Positions 1 to 7,420 of a stretch of DNA of 64,000 nucleotides are shown piece after piece. The notes beneath the pieces are model-generated. The model saw only the letters and a list, made by a program, of their open reading frames with translations. It was not told where the DNA came from and made no database searches. A program made the position numbers and the translations under genes. The number at the start of each line of letters is the position of its first letter. Position 1 is the stretch's first letter. The stretch spans positions 434,001 through 498,000 of the forward strand of contig DBUB01000010.1 in the NCBI GenBank assembly GCA_002307725.1, given 5' to 3'. The DNA comes from Alphaproteobacteria bacterium UBA1301 (GTDB taxonomy: Bacteria > Pseudomonadota > Alphaproteobacteria > Micropepsales > Micropepsaceae).

Positions 1-51
1 GTGTTTGACTTTGGTACTCTTTGCGGAAATTATGCGTTTAGAAAGAAGTAA
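1..51 (+). CDS. Possible 3' end of an upstream gene (partial)
   Basis: The first 16 codons of frame 1 are open and end in TAA at 49-51, 37 bases before the glycosyltransferase start. The encoded tail ends in basic residues (AFRKK). The stretch is AT-richer than what follows. It could equally be non-coding, since only the window edge keeps it open. No function can be given. Confidence 0.25.
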   Translation: MFDFGTLCGNYAFRKK

Positions 52-88
52 AAATGACTCCTGAATTTCAGCGAACAAGGCTAGGCGG

Positions 89-1216
89 GTGCGGCAGATG
101 CTGATCAGTATAGTCATCATCAATTACAATTACGGGCTGTATATCGCGGAGGCGATCGAATCCGCGTTGCTGCAGCGGCACGATGATATTGAGGTCGTGG
201 TGGTTGATGACGGCTCCACGGATGGCTCGCTTGACACGATTCGCCACTACGGCGGGCGCGTAAAACTTATCACGCAGCAGAATGCCGGCCACATCGCTGC
301 GGTCAATGCCGGCTTTGCCGCCTGCACAGGCGAAGCGGTTATCTTTCTCGACGCCGATGATTTTCTTTATCCCGGCTGCGCGTCCGAAGTCGCTGCGGCC
401 TGGAGTGAGGGGCTGTCGAAGATCCAGTTCCGGCTCGATACCGTCAACGACATCGGCGTCGACCAGGAAATGCCGTTCCCGCATTTTCCGCGCGGGCTGT
501 CGGAGGAGGATATCCGGCGCTGGGCACTCGTCTACGGCGTTTATCCCTGGCCGGTGTCCAGCGGCAATGCATTTGCCCGATCGTATCTCGAAAAGCTGCT
601 GCCGGTGCGCGATCCGCTCATCTTTAAGTCGCCCGATGGCTATCTCAATAAGATGGCGCCGCTGTACGGCGGCGTGAATACGATCGGCCGCGAACTGGGT
701 GCCTATCGCGTTCACGGCAAGAACCGCTGGGCCCAGGCAGGCGCTAGCCAGATCGCGCGCGTCAGTGCTGAATGGGTCTATTTCGATCACATCCTTCAGG
801 ATGAATTCGAACGGCGCGCCCGTACACTCGGTTACCGCGCCACGCCCTATAATCGGTTGCGCAATGTTCAGCAGGCCGAATACCGGTTACTGTCGAAGCG
901 GTTCGCGGGCAAGGACGCGCCCAACGCGCGCGAGTCCCGCGGGTCGCTTCTGCGCGTCGGCCTCGAGAGTGCGTTTCGGGCTCCCAATATCGGAGCCGTC
1001 GGGCGCCTGGTGTGGAGCATTTGGTTTATTGCACTGGCGGCGTTGACGCAGCGCCAGATTGCCCATCTGTTCGTCAAATCACGTGGCCAGATCGGCCGTT
1101 CTTTGCTGTCGCGATTCCTGATCAACCTGTCCCGGCGCGGTACCAGCGCCGCAACGGTCGGCGTCGGCATGCTGCTCAACACCGATTGGCCCGTGTCGCC
1201 GATCGATCTCGGTTGA
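89..1216 (+). CDS. Family 2 glycosyltransferase
   Basis: A 375-aa inverting GT-A glycosyltransferase that probably adds a sugar from a nucleotide donor during surface-polysaccharide synthesis. The N-terminal GT2 fold is clear: SIVIINYNYG opens the Rossmann-like domain, VVVVDDGSTDGS is the nucleotide-binding strand, and FLDADDFL near residue 90 carries the DxD metal/donor site. The C-terminal third has a hydrophobic stretch (WSIWFIALAAL) that may associate with the membrane. The GTG at 89 has an AAGG about 8 bases upstream; the ATG at 98 is an alternative start. The stop lies 4 bases before the next glycosyltransferase, so the two are probably cotranscribed. Sugar and acceptor cannot be read from sequence. 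Confidence 0.85.
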   Translation: MRQMLISIVIINYNYGLYIAEAIESALLQRHDDIEVVVVDDGSTDGSLDTIRHYGGRVKLITQQNAGHIAAVNAGFAACTGEAVIFLDADDFLYPGCASEVAAAWSEGLSKIQFRLDTVNDIGVDQEMPFPHFPRGLSEEDIRRWALVYGVYPWPVSSGNAFARSYLEKLLPVRDPLIFKSPDGYLNKMAPLYGGVNTIGRELGAYRVHGKNRWAQAGASQIARVSAEWVYFDHILQDEFERRARTLGYRATPYNRLRNVQQAEYRLLSKRFAGKDAPNARESRGSLLRVGLESAFRAPNIGAVGRLVWSIWFIALAALTQRQIAHLFVKSRGQIGRSLLSRFLINLSRRGTSAATVGVGMLLNTDWPVSPIDLG

Positions 1217-1220
1217 TGCG

Positions 1221-2264
1221 ATGAGCGAAGCCTGTTGCGTCGTCAATGCGCGCTTTGCCGGGCAGGCAACGACGGGAGTCCAGCGCGTGGCGGCCGAAAT
1301 CGAGAGCCGGCTCAGTGTGCCGACACGGCGGGTCGCGCCCAAGCACCCTCTGCCCGGGCCGCTGGCCCATGCGTGGGAGCAGGGGGTGTTGCCGCTGCTG
1401 ACGCACGGGCAATTGTTGTGGAGCCCCTGCAACACCGGCCCCGTCGCTGTGCGCAATCAGATCGTGACCATCCACGATGCGGCGGCCTTCGATCATCCGG
1501 AGTGGTTCGCGCGCGGGTTTGCGGCGCTCTATCATGCCATCCTACCGCGACTGGCGCGGCGCGTGCGCAAGGTTGTCACGGTGTCGTCCTACTCGCGCAC
1601 CCGTCTGGCCGAGAATTTCGGAATCGCGCCGGCGCGGATCGAAGTCGTCTATAACGGCGTCGACCGCATCTTCACGCCGCGGCCGCGCGCCGAATCCGAA
1701 GCGGTGCTGGCGCGATACGGCATCGCGGGAGCGCGCTATTTCCTTGCTGTTGCGACGCGTGAGCCGCGCAAGAACCTGGTGCTGCTGTTGCAAGCCTGGG
1801 CCCGCATTCGTGAGCGCTTGCCGTCCGATTTCCGGCTCCTGCTCGTGGGCAAAGCCGGAGCGAGCAATGTGTTCGCCGGATCGGATGAAACGGCCATGAC
1901 GGACGCGCGCGTGATCACCACCGGTTATGTCCCTGACGGTACTTTGCCGGCGCTGTTGTCCGGCGCGACGGCGCTGGTTTATCCGAGCCTGTACGAGGGC
2001 TTCGGCCTGCCAGTGCTGGAGGCGATGGCCTGCCGCACGGCGGTGGTGACGACACGGCTCACCAGTCTGCCCGAAGTCGCCGGCGACGACGCCATCTATG
2101 TCGATCCAACGGATCCGTCCGACCTGGCACGGCAACTCTTGATCCTGGCCAGCGACAACGATCTTCGCGCCGACTATGCCGATCGCGGTCACAAGCGCGC
2201 CGCCCGTTTCTCGTGGGAAGCGGGCGCCTGCCGGATGGACGAAATCATCCGGTCCTGCCTGTAA
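1221..2264 (+). CDS. Family 4 (GT-B) glycosyltransferase
   Basis: A 347-aa retaining glycosyltransferase of the GT1/GT4 type, similar in layout to mannosyl- or rhamnosyl-transferases of polysaccharide clusters. The N-terminal domain has the acceptor-side glycine loop (GVQRVAAEIE). The C-terminal domain has AVATREPRKNL for donor binding and the family signature PSLYEGFGLPVLEAMAC, including the E-x7-E pair, near residues 250-270. It follows the GT2 gene by 4 bases. Its end converges with the minus-strand gene at 2300, leaving 35 bases between. Substrate unknown. Confidence 0.87.
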   Translation: MSEACCVVNARFAGQATTGVQRVAAEIESRLSVPTRRVAPKHPLPGPLAHAWEQGVLPLLTHGQLLWSPCNTGPVAVRNQIVTIHDAAAFDHPEWFARGFAALYHAILPRLARRVRKVVTVSSYSRTRLAENFGIAPARIEVVYNGVDRIFTPRPRAESEAVLARYGIAGARYFLAVATREPRKNLVLLLQAWARIRERLPSDFRLLLVGKAGASNVFAGSDETAMTDARVITTGYVPDGTLPALLSGATALVYPSLYEGFGLPVLEAMACRTAVVTTRLTSLPEVAGDDAIYVDPTDPSDLARQLLILASDNDLRADYADRGHKRAARFSWEAGACRMDEIIRSCL

Positions 2265-2299
2265 CGGCAGCCTCGCGCCGGGCGACGGCGCACTTCCTA

Positions 2300-3166
2300 T
2301 CAATTCTCGAAATTGGCTGGCCGAACCCAGATGTCGGGGTTTTCGGTCGATTGGCGTTTGGACCACACGTAGGTGACGTCCTTCCAGGGCGTCACCCAGG
2401 GTGAAAGATTGTCCAGCACGTAATCGCCTTCGGCGGTGTGGACGAGCAGCACGGCATGGTATTCACCCCAAGCCGTCGTCCCGAGAGCGATCGACAATGC
2501 GGACATCGGCAGGCTCGCAGCCATCAGGATGCGGCGCTTTTCCAGCACATAGTCCTTACAGTCGCCGGCCATCGTGCCGGTTGCGATCGGCAAGGTCCAA
2601 TAGTCCTCGAACCCGAACTGTTCGATGTCGTGGACCGGACGGATCTTTGTGTTGACGTCCTGGTTCACCCGCTCCAGCAAAGACCAAAGCTCCTGGGTCA
2701 TATGCGGTGTCAATGCCATCTGTAATGCGGCGCCGGTCTGCGGCTGGTACACGGCCGGTTCGGCACGGGCTTTCGCTTGCGCCGCGTCGGCACCCGGCGT
2801 GGTGTGGAAAATCGCACGCCAGTCATAGCTCGCGCCATCCGGGGCCGCACCGCGCCGGGCGCCGACCGAGTTGGGCGTCGCGCCGTCGAAAGCCGTCAGC
2901 CAGAAATATTTGCGGCTCGCGACCGCATTGGTGCCGCCGGCCGTGTTCATGGCCGTAGCCATCCGGCGCGTCTCCGGTCCGCATTGATCGGGAAACCTGG
3001 CACAGAAATCGATGTACCCCAACGGCGGCGTCACGACGCTTGCTTCGCCCATGTGGGTTGAGGCGCTCGGGGAGGTCGCACATCCGGCCAGCGCCCACGT
3101 AAATAGTAGCGCGTAGATCGTACGATCTACAAACCATCTTACCGGATTTGGTTTCCCAGCGATCAT
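2300..3166 (-). CDS. Transglutaminase-like cysteine peptidase (C93) lipoprotein
   Basis: A 288-aa bacterial transglutaminase-like cysteine proteinase (BTLCP, peptidase family C93). The triad is visible in order: Cys203 in GDCKDYVLEK, His237 in EYHAVLLV and Asp252 in VLDNLS, followed by the family's W-rich end (WVTPWKDVTYVW). An N-terminal hydrophobic segment ends in a lipobox, ALAGC with Cys29, so the protein is probably a lipoprotein; soluble periplasmic members are more usual. Known family members include LapG, which cleaves surface adhesins, but many have unknown targets. The adjacent glycosyltransferases and glycoside hydrolase suggest a surface role. The upstream Shine-Dalgarno is weak. 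Confidence 0.85.
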   Translation of the reverse strand: MIAGKPNPVRWFVDRTIYALLFTWALAGCATSPSASTHMGEASVVTPPLGYIDFCARFPDQCGPETRRMATAMNTAGGTNAVASRKYFWLTAFDGATPNSVGARRGAAPDGASYDWRAIFHTTPGADAAQAKARAEPAVYQPQTGAALQMALTPHMTQELWSLLERVNQDVNTKIRPVHDIEQFGFEDYWTLPIATGTMAGDCKDYVLEKRRILMAASLPMSALSIALGTTAWGEYHAVLLVHTAEGDYVLDNLSPWVTPWKDVTYVWSKRQSTENPDIWVRPANFEN

Positions 3167-3373
3167 ACGTGTTACCGTAGTGATCGCCCCCTAAAACGAC
3201 GCTAAGAAGAGCCGTAAATGGCGCGTTAACAGCTTCGCTAAAAAACCGACAAATTTTCCACGGCAACGCGGCCTATCGCTACATTTGAACGATTGAAAAC
3301 GGAGTGCGGCCGAAAAGGCACGCGCCAGACGCAACCGCGCGGCGCGGCTTACGACTCTTGGGGCGGCGTAGGG

Positions 3374-4753
3374 CTATTGCGCGATCGTGGCTGACGGCGG
3401 GCTCAGGACTACGAGCAGCGGATGGTCGGCAACGGCAATGTGCAGCGACCGCGCGGCGGGCTCGGTGCGGACGGCATTGCCCCCCGCCAGCGGATCATAG
3501 ACGGCAACGTCGAGCGGCTGTGGCCACGCCAGCTCGACCGCAAACGAGGCGGGCGTCTTGCCGGGGTTTTTCGGATCATCGCGCTGCGGCTGTTCGTCCC
3601 ACAGAGCCACGACATGCACGCCACCGGAACGCTGCAGCAACAGAACCTGGGTGCTGCGGCTCTCGGCGCGGAACGACAACGCCAGCGGCGCGAGTGCAAA
3701 CGTCCGCGCGTCGGCGGCGGTATCGTGCAGGATGGCGTTCATATTGCGCAAGGCGAGCGCGACCGGTTTGGGATTGCGCTGCCAGTCGAACAGCCCGTAA
3801 CCGGCGTCGCCCTGGCGCGATCCCGGTTTATAGGCATCCATCAACTCATAGAGATAGGTCGCACTAATGCCTTCCTTGGCGGTGTCGAGCAGAAGGTCGA
3901 GCGTGTACTTGGCTTGCACGTCGGGCGAAACGCCGTGCTTGTTGGCCCGGTTCGTGGTGTAGCCGGTTTCGGTATAGACCGCTGGTCCGCCACTGCCGTT
4001 GGTCAAAACCTGACGGCGGGCCACCCAGGCGGCCGGCGGCTCTCCGCCCCGCGGGTAGGGGTGCTGATTGTTGAAATCGGACAGGCCCGGCGTGAGGCTC
4101 GGATCGGGACCGTTCGGGATCGCACCGGCGCCGTAGCCGGTGAAGTAATAAATGGGGAGCGCACCCAACAGTGAATCGCTGCGGACGCTGCGGTAAAGGT
4201 CGTGCTGCATTGCCAAGGCCGCGCGGAGTTGCTCACTGCCGCTACCACCGATGCCTTCATAAACCATCGGCTCGTTGTTGATCTCGTTGGGGCCTTCGAT
4301 GGCGATCACCGAACCGGGTTCGGCTCGTGCGACCCAGCGGATGCTGGCGAGGCGGTCTTCGAGGCTGGGGCTGGTCCAGCTTCCGCTGTTACGCCCGAAG
4401 CTGCCGCCCCCGACGAGAAAATCGAACTTGATCCCGGCGCGCGCGGCTTCCCAATAGGACTTGAGCGGCGCGCTGCCGTTGACGCCCGGCACATTGACCG
4501 CATCGCGCACGCGATCGATGCCGAGGAACTTCAGCTCACGGACGATTTCCGCGACATCGGCGTAGCCGCCGTCGGTATAGGCAATGTGGGTGTTGACGCC
4601 TTCGGCTGCGACGAACTGGGCGGTGCGAAGAACCGGGCCGGTGTAGAGGGTAAGTTCCTGACTGGCTCCGGCGGCCGCGCACGACAGGCCGCCAAAGAGG
4701 AGCGGGGCCCAAATCAGCCAGTGGGCTGAGATGCCGGTCTCAGACAAACGCAT
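3374..4753 (-). CDS. Secreted clan-A glycoside hydrolase-like protein
   Basis: A 459-aa predicted secreted (beta/alpha)8 hydrolase. After a signal segment (LIWAPLLFGGLSC then AAAGA) comes a barrel with GIDRVRDAVN early, the likely acid/base Glu157 in IEGPNEINNEP and a likely nucleophile Glu262 in VYTETGYTTN. The NE motif and spacing are typical of clan A (GH5/GH39-like). The last ~100 residues look like a beta-sandwich domain. Exopolysaccharide-cluster hydrolases such as PslG share this plan, so trimming or degrading a surface polysaccharide is plausible but inferred. The ATG at 4753 is preferred over an upstream start because it lies 14 bases inside the end of the small gene upstream, a translational-coupling arrangement. 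Confidence 0.75.
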   Translation of the reverse strand: MRLSETGISAHWLIWAPLLFGGLSCAAAGASQELTLYTGPVLRTAQFVAAEGVNTHIAYTDGGYADVAEIVRELKFLGIDRVRDAVNVPGVNGSAPLKSYWEAARAGIKFDFLVGGGSFGRNSGSWTSPSLEDRLASIRWVARAEPGSVIAIEGPNEINNEPMVYEGIGGSGSEQLRAALAMQHDLYRSVRSDSLLGALPIYYFTGYGAGAIPNGPDPSLTPGLSDFNNQHPYPRGGEPPAAWVARRQVLTNGSGGPAVYTETGYTTNRANKHGVSPDVQAKYTLDLLLDTAKEGISATYLYELMDAYKPGSRQGDAGYGLFDWQRNPKPVALALRNMNAILHDTAADARTFALAPLALSFRAESRSTQVLLLQRSGGVHVVALWDEQPQRDDPKNPGKTPASFAVELAWPQPLDVAVYDPLAGGNAVRTEPAARSLHIAVADHPLLVVLSPPSATIAQ

Positions 4754-4913
4754 GAATGACCTGAACGATACCGAACCACAGGGCGGCACTGACGATCAGG
4801 GCCAAGCTTATTGCGGCAACGATGGGCCAAGTCTTGCCCGAGGCGGACCGTTTGACCGACGATACTGCCCGGCGCAGGACCGTCGATGATCGTTCGACAA
4901 AAACACCCGACAT
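4740..4913 (-). CDS. Small single-pass membrane protein
   Basis: A 57-aa frame starting at ATG 4913 with AGGAG about 9 bases upstream. It encodes a basic N-terminus (RSSTVLRRAVSSVKRSASGK) followed by one hydrophobic helix (IVAAISLALIVSAALWFGIV) and a short tail. Its stop overlaps the start of the glycoside hydrolase by 14 bases, so it is probably the first gene of that transcript. The basic-then-helix pattern predicts an N-in inner-membrane protein. I do not recognise a family. It could be an assembly or anchoring partner for the hydrolase, which is a guess. Confidence 0.5.
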   Translation of the reverse strand: MSGVFVERSSTVLRRAVSSVKRSASGKTWPIVAAISLALIVSAALWFGIVQVIHAFV

Positions 4914-5506
4914 CTCTAGCGCGCTCCTGAATTCGTATCGTGAGCCACAGCCGTCAGCCTTCACTTGCAACGCGTTACAAGGATGCTTCTTTTTAATTGT
5001 AATGGATTTATTGTACGACTGTCGAGGATCACCGCAAACTGGTTGTGCGGGCTGTTGCAACAACAGCTGCCAAGCGGTTGCTGGTGGCAGGAGTGTCCGG
5101 CCCGGCGTGCTTAGAAATTTCTATTTGGTTCAAGTACTTTAGTAGAACAACCGCCGGGGACCTCGGAGGCGCGGATGTTAATCTGCGCTACATCACCACA
5201 GGACGGCCCCTGTTCCGAGGCGCCATGAACCTGAGCGGTCTAGTAGAAATATGTGCCGATTATTGAGCGATCTGGACGCCACGCCAGCAGGCGCGATGCT
5301 TCCCCGTGGGTACATTCTGGAAATATTCTAACCTGATTGGGTTTCCGCAGCGATTTCGGGGGAATATACCAAAGATCTCTGTTTTCCTGAGGCGACTCCT
5401 GGTCTAAACCCGTTCTAAATCGGTGCAGCAGACAAGGGGGCGTTTGGCGCCCGCTTGCGGCGGGACGGCTGTTATTGTGTCAGCCGGCTACGTCTTAGGG
5501 AATTCG
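4914..5506. other. Intergenic region between divergent gene groups
   Basis: About 590 bases separate the small membrane gene (minus) from nuoA (plus), so control regions of both groups should lie here. Local GC is lower than in the genes. Short frames are present but lack good ribosome sites or protein-like composition. Close to nuoA, CGGCTG (5466-5471) and CAGCCG (5481-5486) can form a 6-bp hairpin just before the ribosome site GGG at 5498-5500. I could not identify a convincing -35/-10 pair. Confidence 0.4.
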
Positions 5507-5872
5507 ATGGAAAAGCTCCTCCTGGAATACCTTCCGATCCTGATTTTCATCGCCGTCGGGGTAGGGCTCACTGTCTTTCTGGTGATCGTGCCGTACCTGT
5601 TCGCGCCCAAGAATCCGGATCCCGAAAAGCTGTCGGCCTATGAATGCGGTTTTAACGCCTTCGGCGACGCCCGCATGAAGTTCGATATCCGCTACTACTT
5701 GGTTTCGATTCTGTTCATCATCTTCGATCTCGAAGTGGCCTTTCTGTTTCCCTGGGCGATCACGCTGGGTGCGACGGGCGTGTTCGCCTTCTGGGCGATG
5801 GTGGCGTTCCTGGGCGTCCTGACGATCGGCTTCATCTATGAATGGAAGAAGGGAGCCCTCGAATGGGAGTGA
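5507..5872 (+). CDS. nuoA: NADH-quinone oxidoreductase subunit A
   Basis: Membrane subunit A (121 aa) of respiratory complex I. Three transmembrane helices are visible: residues ~8-30, ~60-83 and ~90-112. The conserved loop has YECGF and the buried acidic residue in FDLEVAFLFPW that lines the quinone-side channel. The ATG at 5507 gives the normal family length; an earlier in-frame start would add 28 non-conserved residues. First gene of the nuo operon. It overlaps nuoB by 10 bases. Confidence 0.97.
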   Translation: MEKLLLEYLPILIFIAVGVGLTVFLVIVPYLFAPKNPDPEKLSAYECGFNAFGDARMKFDIRYYLVSILFIIFDLEVAFLFPWAITLGATGVFAFWAMVAFLGVLTIGFIYEWKKGALEWE

Positions 5873-6438
5873 TCCCGGCAGGCCAATCTCCGTATGGAAC
5901 CGCTGGCCGCGCCGGCGTCGAAGGCGCTGGGCCGATTGCGCCGAATGATCCCTATTTCGAAGCGATGAAGGCCGAATGGGCCGATAAGGGCTTCGTGGTC
6001 GCCCCGCTTGATGCGCTGGTCAATTGGGCTCGCACCGGCTCGCTGATGTGGATGACCTTTGGGCTGGCCTGTTGCGCCATCGAGATGATGCAGGCCTCAA
6101 TGCCGCGCTACGACCTCGAACGCTTCGGTATCGCGCCGCGCGCCTCGCCCCGCCAATCGGATGTGATGATCGTCGCTGGCACGCTATGCAACAAGATGGC
6201 CCCGGCCTTGCGCAAGGTCTACGACCAGATGCCGGAACCGCGCTACGTCGTGTCGATGGGCAGTTGCGCCAACGGCGGCGGCTATTATCACTACAGCTAT
6301 TCGGTGGTGCGCGGCTGTGATCGCATCGTACCAGTCGATATCTACGTGCCTGGCTGTCCGCCCACGGCCGAGGCGCTCGTGTATGGGCTGTTGATGCTGC
6401 AGCGGAAGATTCGCCGCACCGGAACCATCGAACGGTGA
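5863..6438 (+). CDS. nuoB: NADH-quinone oxidoreductase subunit B
   Basis: Peripheral-arm subunit (191 aa) that carries iron-sulfur cluster N2, the last electron carrier before quinone. The four ligands are Cys70 and Cys71 (GLACCAIEMM), Cys135 (GSCANGGG) and Cys165 (VPGCPPTAEAL). The start is ATG 5863 inside the end of nuoA. The N-terminal ~30 residues are variable and glycine-rich, as in other alphaproteobacterial NuoB. A non-nuo gene follows 4 bases later, before nuoC. Confidence 0.97.
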   Translation: MGVIPAGQSPYGTAGRAGVEGAGPIAPNDPYFEAMKAEWADKGFVVAPLDALVNWARTGSLMWMTFGLACCAIEMMQASMPRYDLERFGIAPRASPRQSDVMIVAGTLCNKMAPALRKVYDQMPEPRYVVSMGSCANGGGYYHYSYSVVRGCDRIVPVDIYVPGCPPTAEALVYGLLMLQRKIRRTGTIER

Positions 6439-6442
6439 TGCT

Positions 6443-6757
6443 ATGATCGTACGTGTCTGGACGGGGGAAGCCCTGGAAGAAAACGCCGAGGAATATCGCC
6501 GGCAGTTCGCTGAAGTTTATCTGAAGCGCTTTCGCGCGATCGCCGGCTTCCACGGTGTCGAGATTCTGGAACGGATCCATCACAATCGCGTCGAATTCAT
6601 CGTCCTGTCGCGCTGGGACACCATGGATGCGATCCAGAAATACACGGGCCTCGGGCGGGGCGAGCATGCCGTGCTCGAAAAGGAGACCCGTGCAGCCCTC
6701 GAGCGCTATGACGAGAAGGTGAAGCACTACGTCCTGGTGCTAGAGGAGAACCGATGA
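6443..6757 (+). CDS. Dimeric alpha/beta-barrel (ABM-like) protein within the nuo operon
   Basis: A 104-aa soluble protein placed between nuoB and nuoC, 4 bases after nuoB and overlapping nuoC by 4 bases (ATGA), so it is translated with the operon. The pattern fits the antibiotic-biosynthesis-monooxygenase / dimeric ferredoxin-like fold: strand IVRVWTGEA, a helix (ENAEEYRRQFAEVYLKRFRAI), strands GVEILERIH and EFIVLSRWDTMDAIQKYTG, then a second helix and the strand KHYVLVLEE. Many such small barrels act in redox-active-molecule, quinone or heme chemistry, but no catalytic residue can be assigned. It is not a known complex I subunit. Codon usage resembles its neighbours. Confidence 0.7.
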   Translation: MIVRVWTGEALEENAEEYRRQFAEVYLKRFRAIAGFHGVEILERIHHNRVEFIVLSRWDTMDAIQKYTGLGRGEHAVLEKETRAALERYDEKVKHYVLVLEENR

Positions 6758-7341
6758 GCGCCGATTTTCCGGCTCTTGCTGGTGAAATTTCCGCCGCGCT
6801 ATCCGGAGCCGTGACCGGCACCAAGATTGCGTTTGGCGAGCTGACGATCTCAGTCGATGCTGGCGAGATTATTCGTGTACTGACCGTTTTGCGCGATGAC
6901 TTCGGATTCAAGACGCTGATCGATATCTGCGGTGCCGATTATCCGGCGCGGGCAAAGCGGTTCGACATCGTCTATCACCTGTTGTCGTTGACCAAGAATG
7001 CTCGGGTGCGGGTGAAGGTCGCGACCGATGAAACCACGCCGGTGCCGAGCGTTATTGCCGTCTTCGCGGGCGCACAGTGGTTTGAACGCGAAGCCTGGGA
7101 CATGTACGGCGTCACCTTCGCAGGTCATCCTGATCTGCGCCGCTTGTTGACGGATTACGGCTTCGAAGGCCATCCCTTGCGGAAGGACTTTCCGGTCACC
7201 GGCTTCGTCGAACTGCGCTACGACGACGACGCCAAGCGCTGCGTCTATCAGCCGGTGCAACTGGTCCAAGAATTCCGCGAGTTCGATTTCCTCAGCCCAT
7301 GGGAAGGGGCGGAGAGGGTAAGAAAGGCGAATAGCGAATGA
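6754..7341 (+). CDS. nuoC: NADH-quinone oxidoreductase subunit C
   Basis: Hydrophilic subunit C (195 aa) of complex I, homologous to the mitochondrial 30-kDa subunit. The family core is intact: DICGADYPARAKRFDIVYHL, WFEREAWDMYGV and GHPLRKDFPVTGFVELRYDD. It starts at ATG 6754, coupled to the preceding small gene. The C-terminus after SPWEGAE is unusual: the last residues (RVRKANSE) are encoded by GCGAATAGCGAATGA, which matches a dispersed GCGAATAG repeat that continues into the gap before nuoD. The normal 3' end thus seems to have been overwritten by repeat sequence. Confidence 0.95.
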   Translation: MSADFPALAGEISAALSGAVTGTKIAFGELTISVDAGEIIRVLTVLRDDFGFKTLIDICGADYPARAKRFDIVYHLLSLTKNARVRVKVATDETTPVPSVIAVFAGAQWFEREAWDMYGVTFAGHPDLRRLLTDYGFEGHPLRKDFPVTGFVELRYDDDAKRCVYQPVQLVQEFREFDFLSPWEGAERVRKANSE

Positions 7342-7420
7342 TGCTCGGGATGCAGCATAGCCCCACTTTCAACCCTCCCCTATTCGCTATTCGCCATTCG
7401 CTATTCGCTTTGGGTGCGTT
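7342..7420. repeat. ATTCGC-type short repeats between nuoC and nuoD
   Basis: The gap holds CTATTCGCTATTCGC followed by CATTCGCTATTCGC (about 7380-7409), an inverted copy of the GCGAATAGCGAAT that ends nuoC (about 7326-7340). The two copies can pair as a hairpin in the mRNA. A related copy, GCGAATAGCGAGTAGCGAAT on the minus strand, lies just after the gltA stop (57016-57035). No independent ribosome site other than a weak one before nuoD is seen. Confidence 0.6.

Noticed and set aside
5045..5266. 73-codon frame upstream of nuoA
   Set aside because: Non-ATG start, no ribosome site, composition not protein-like; more likely part of the nuo control region.
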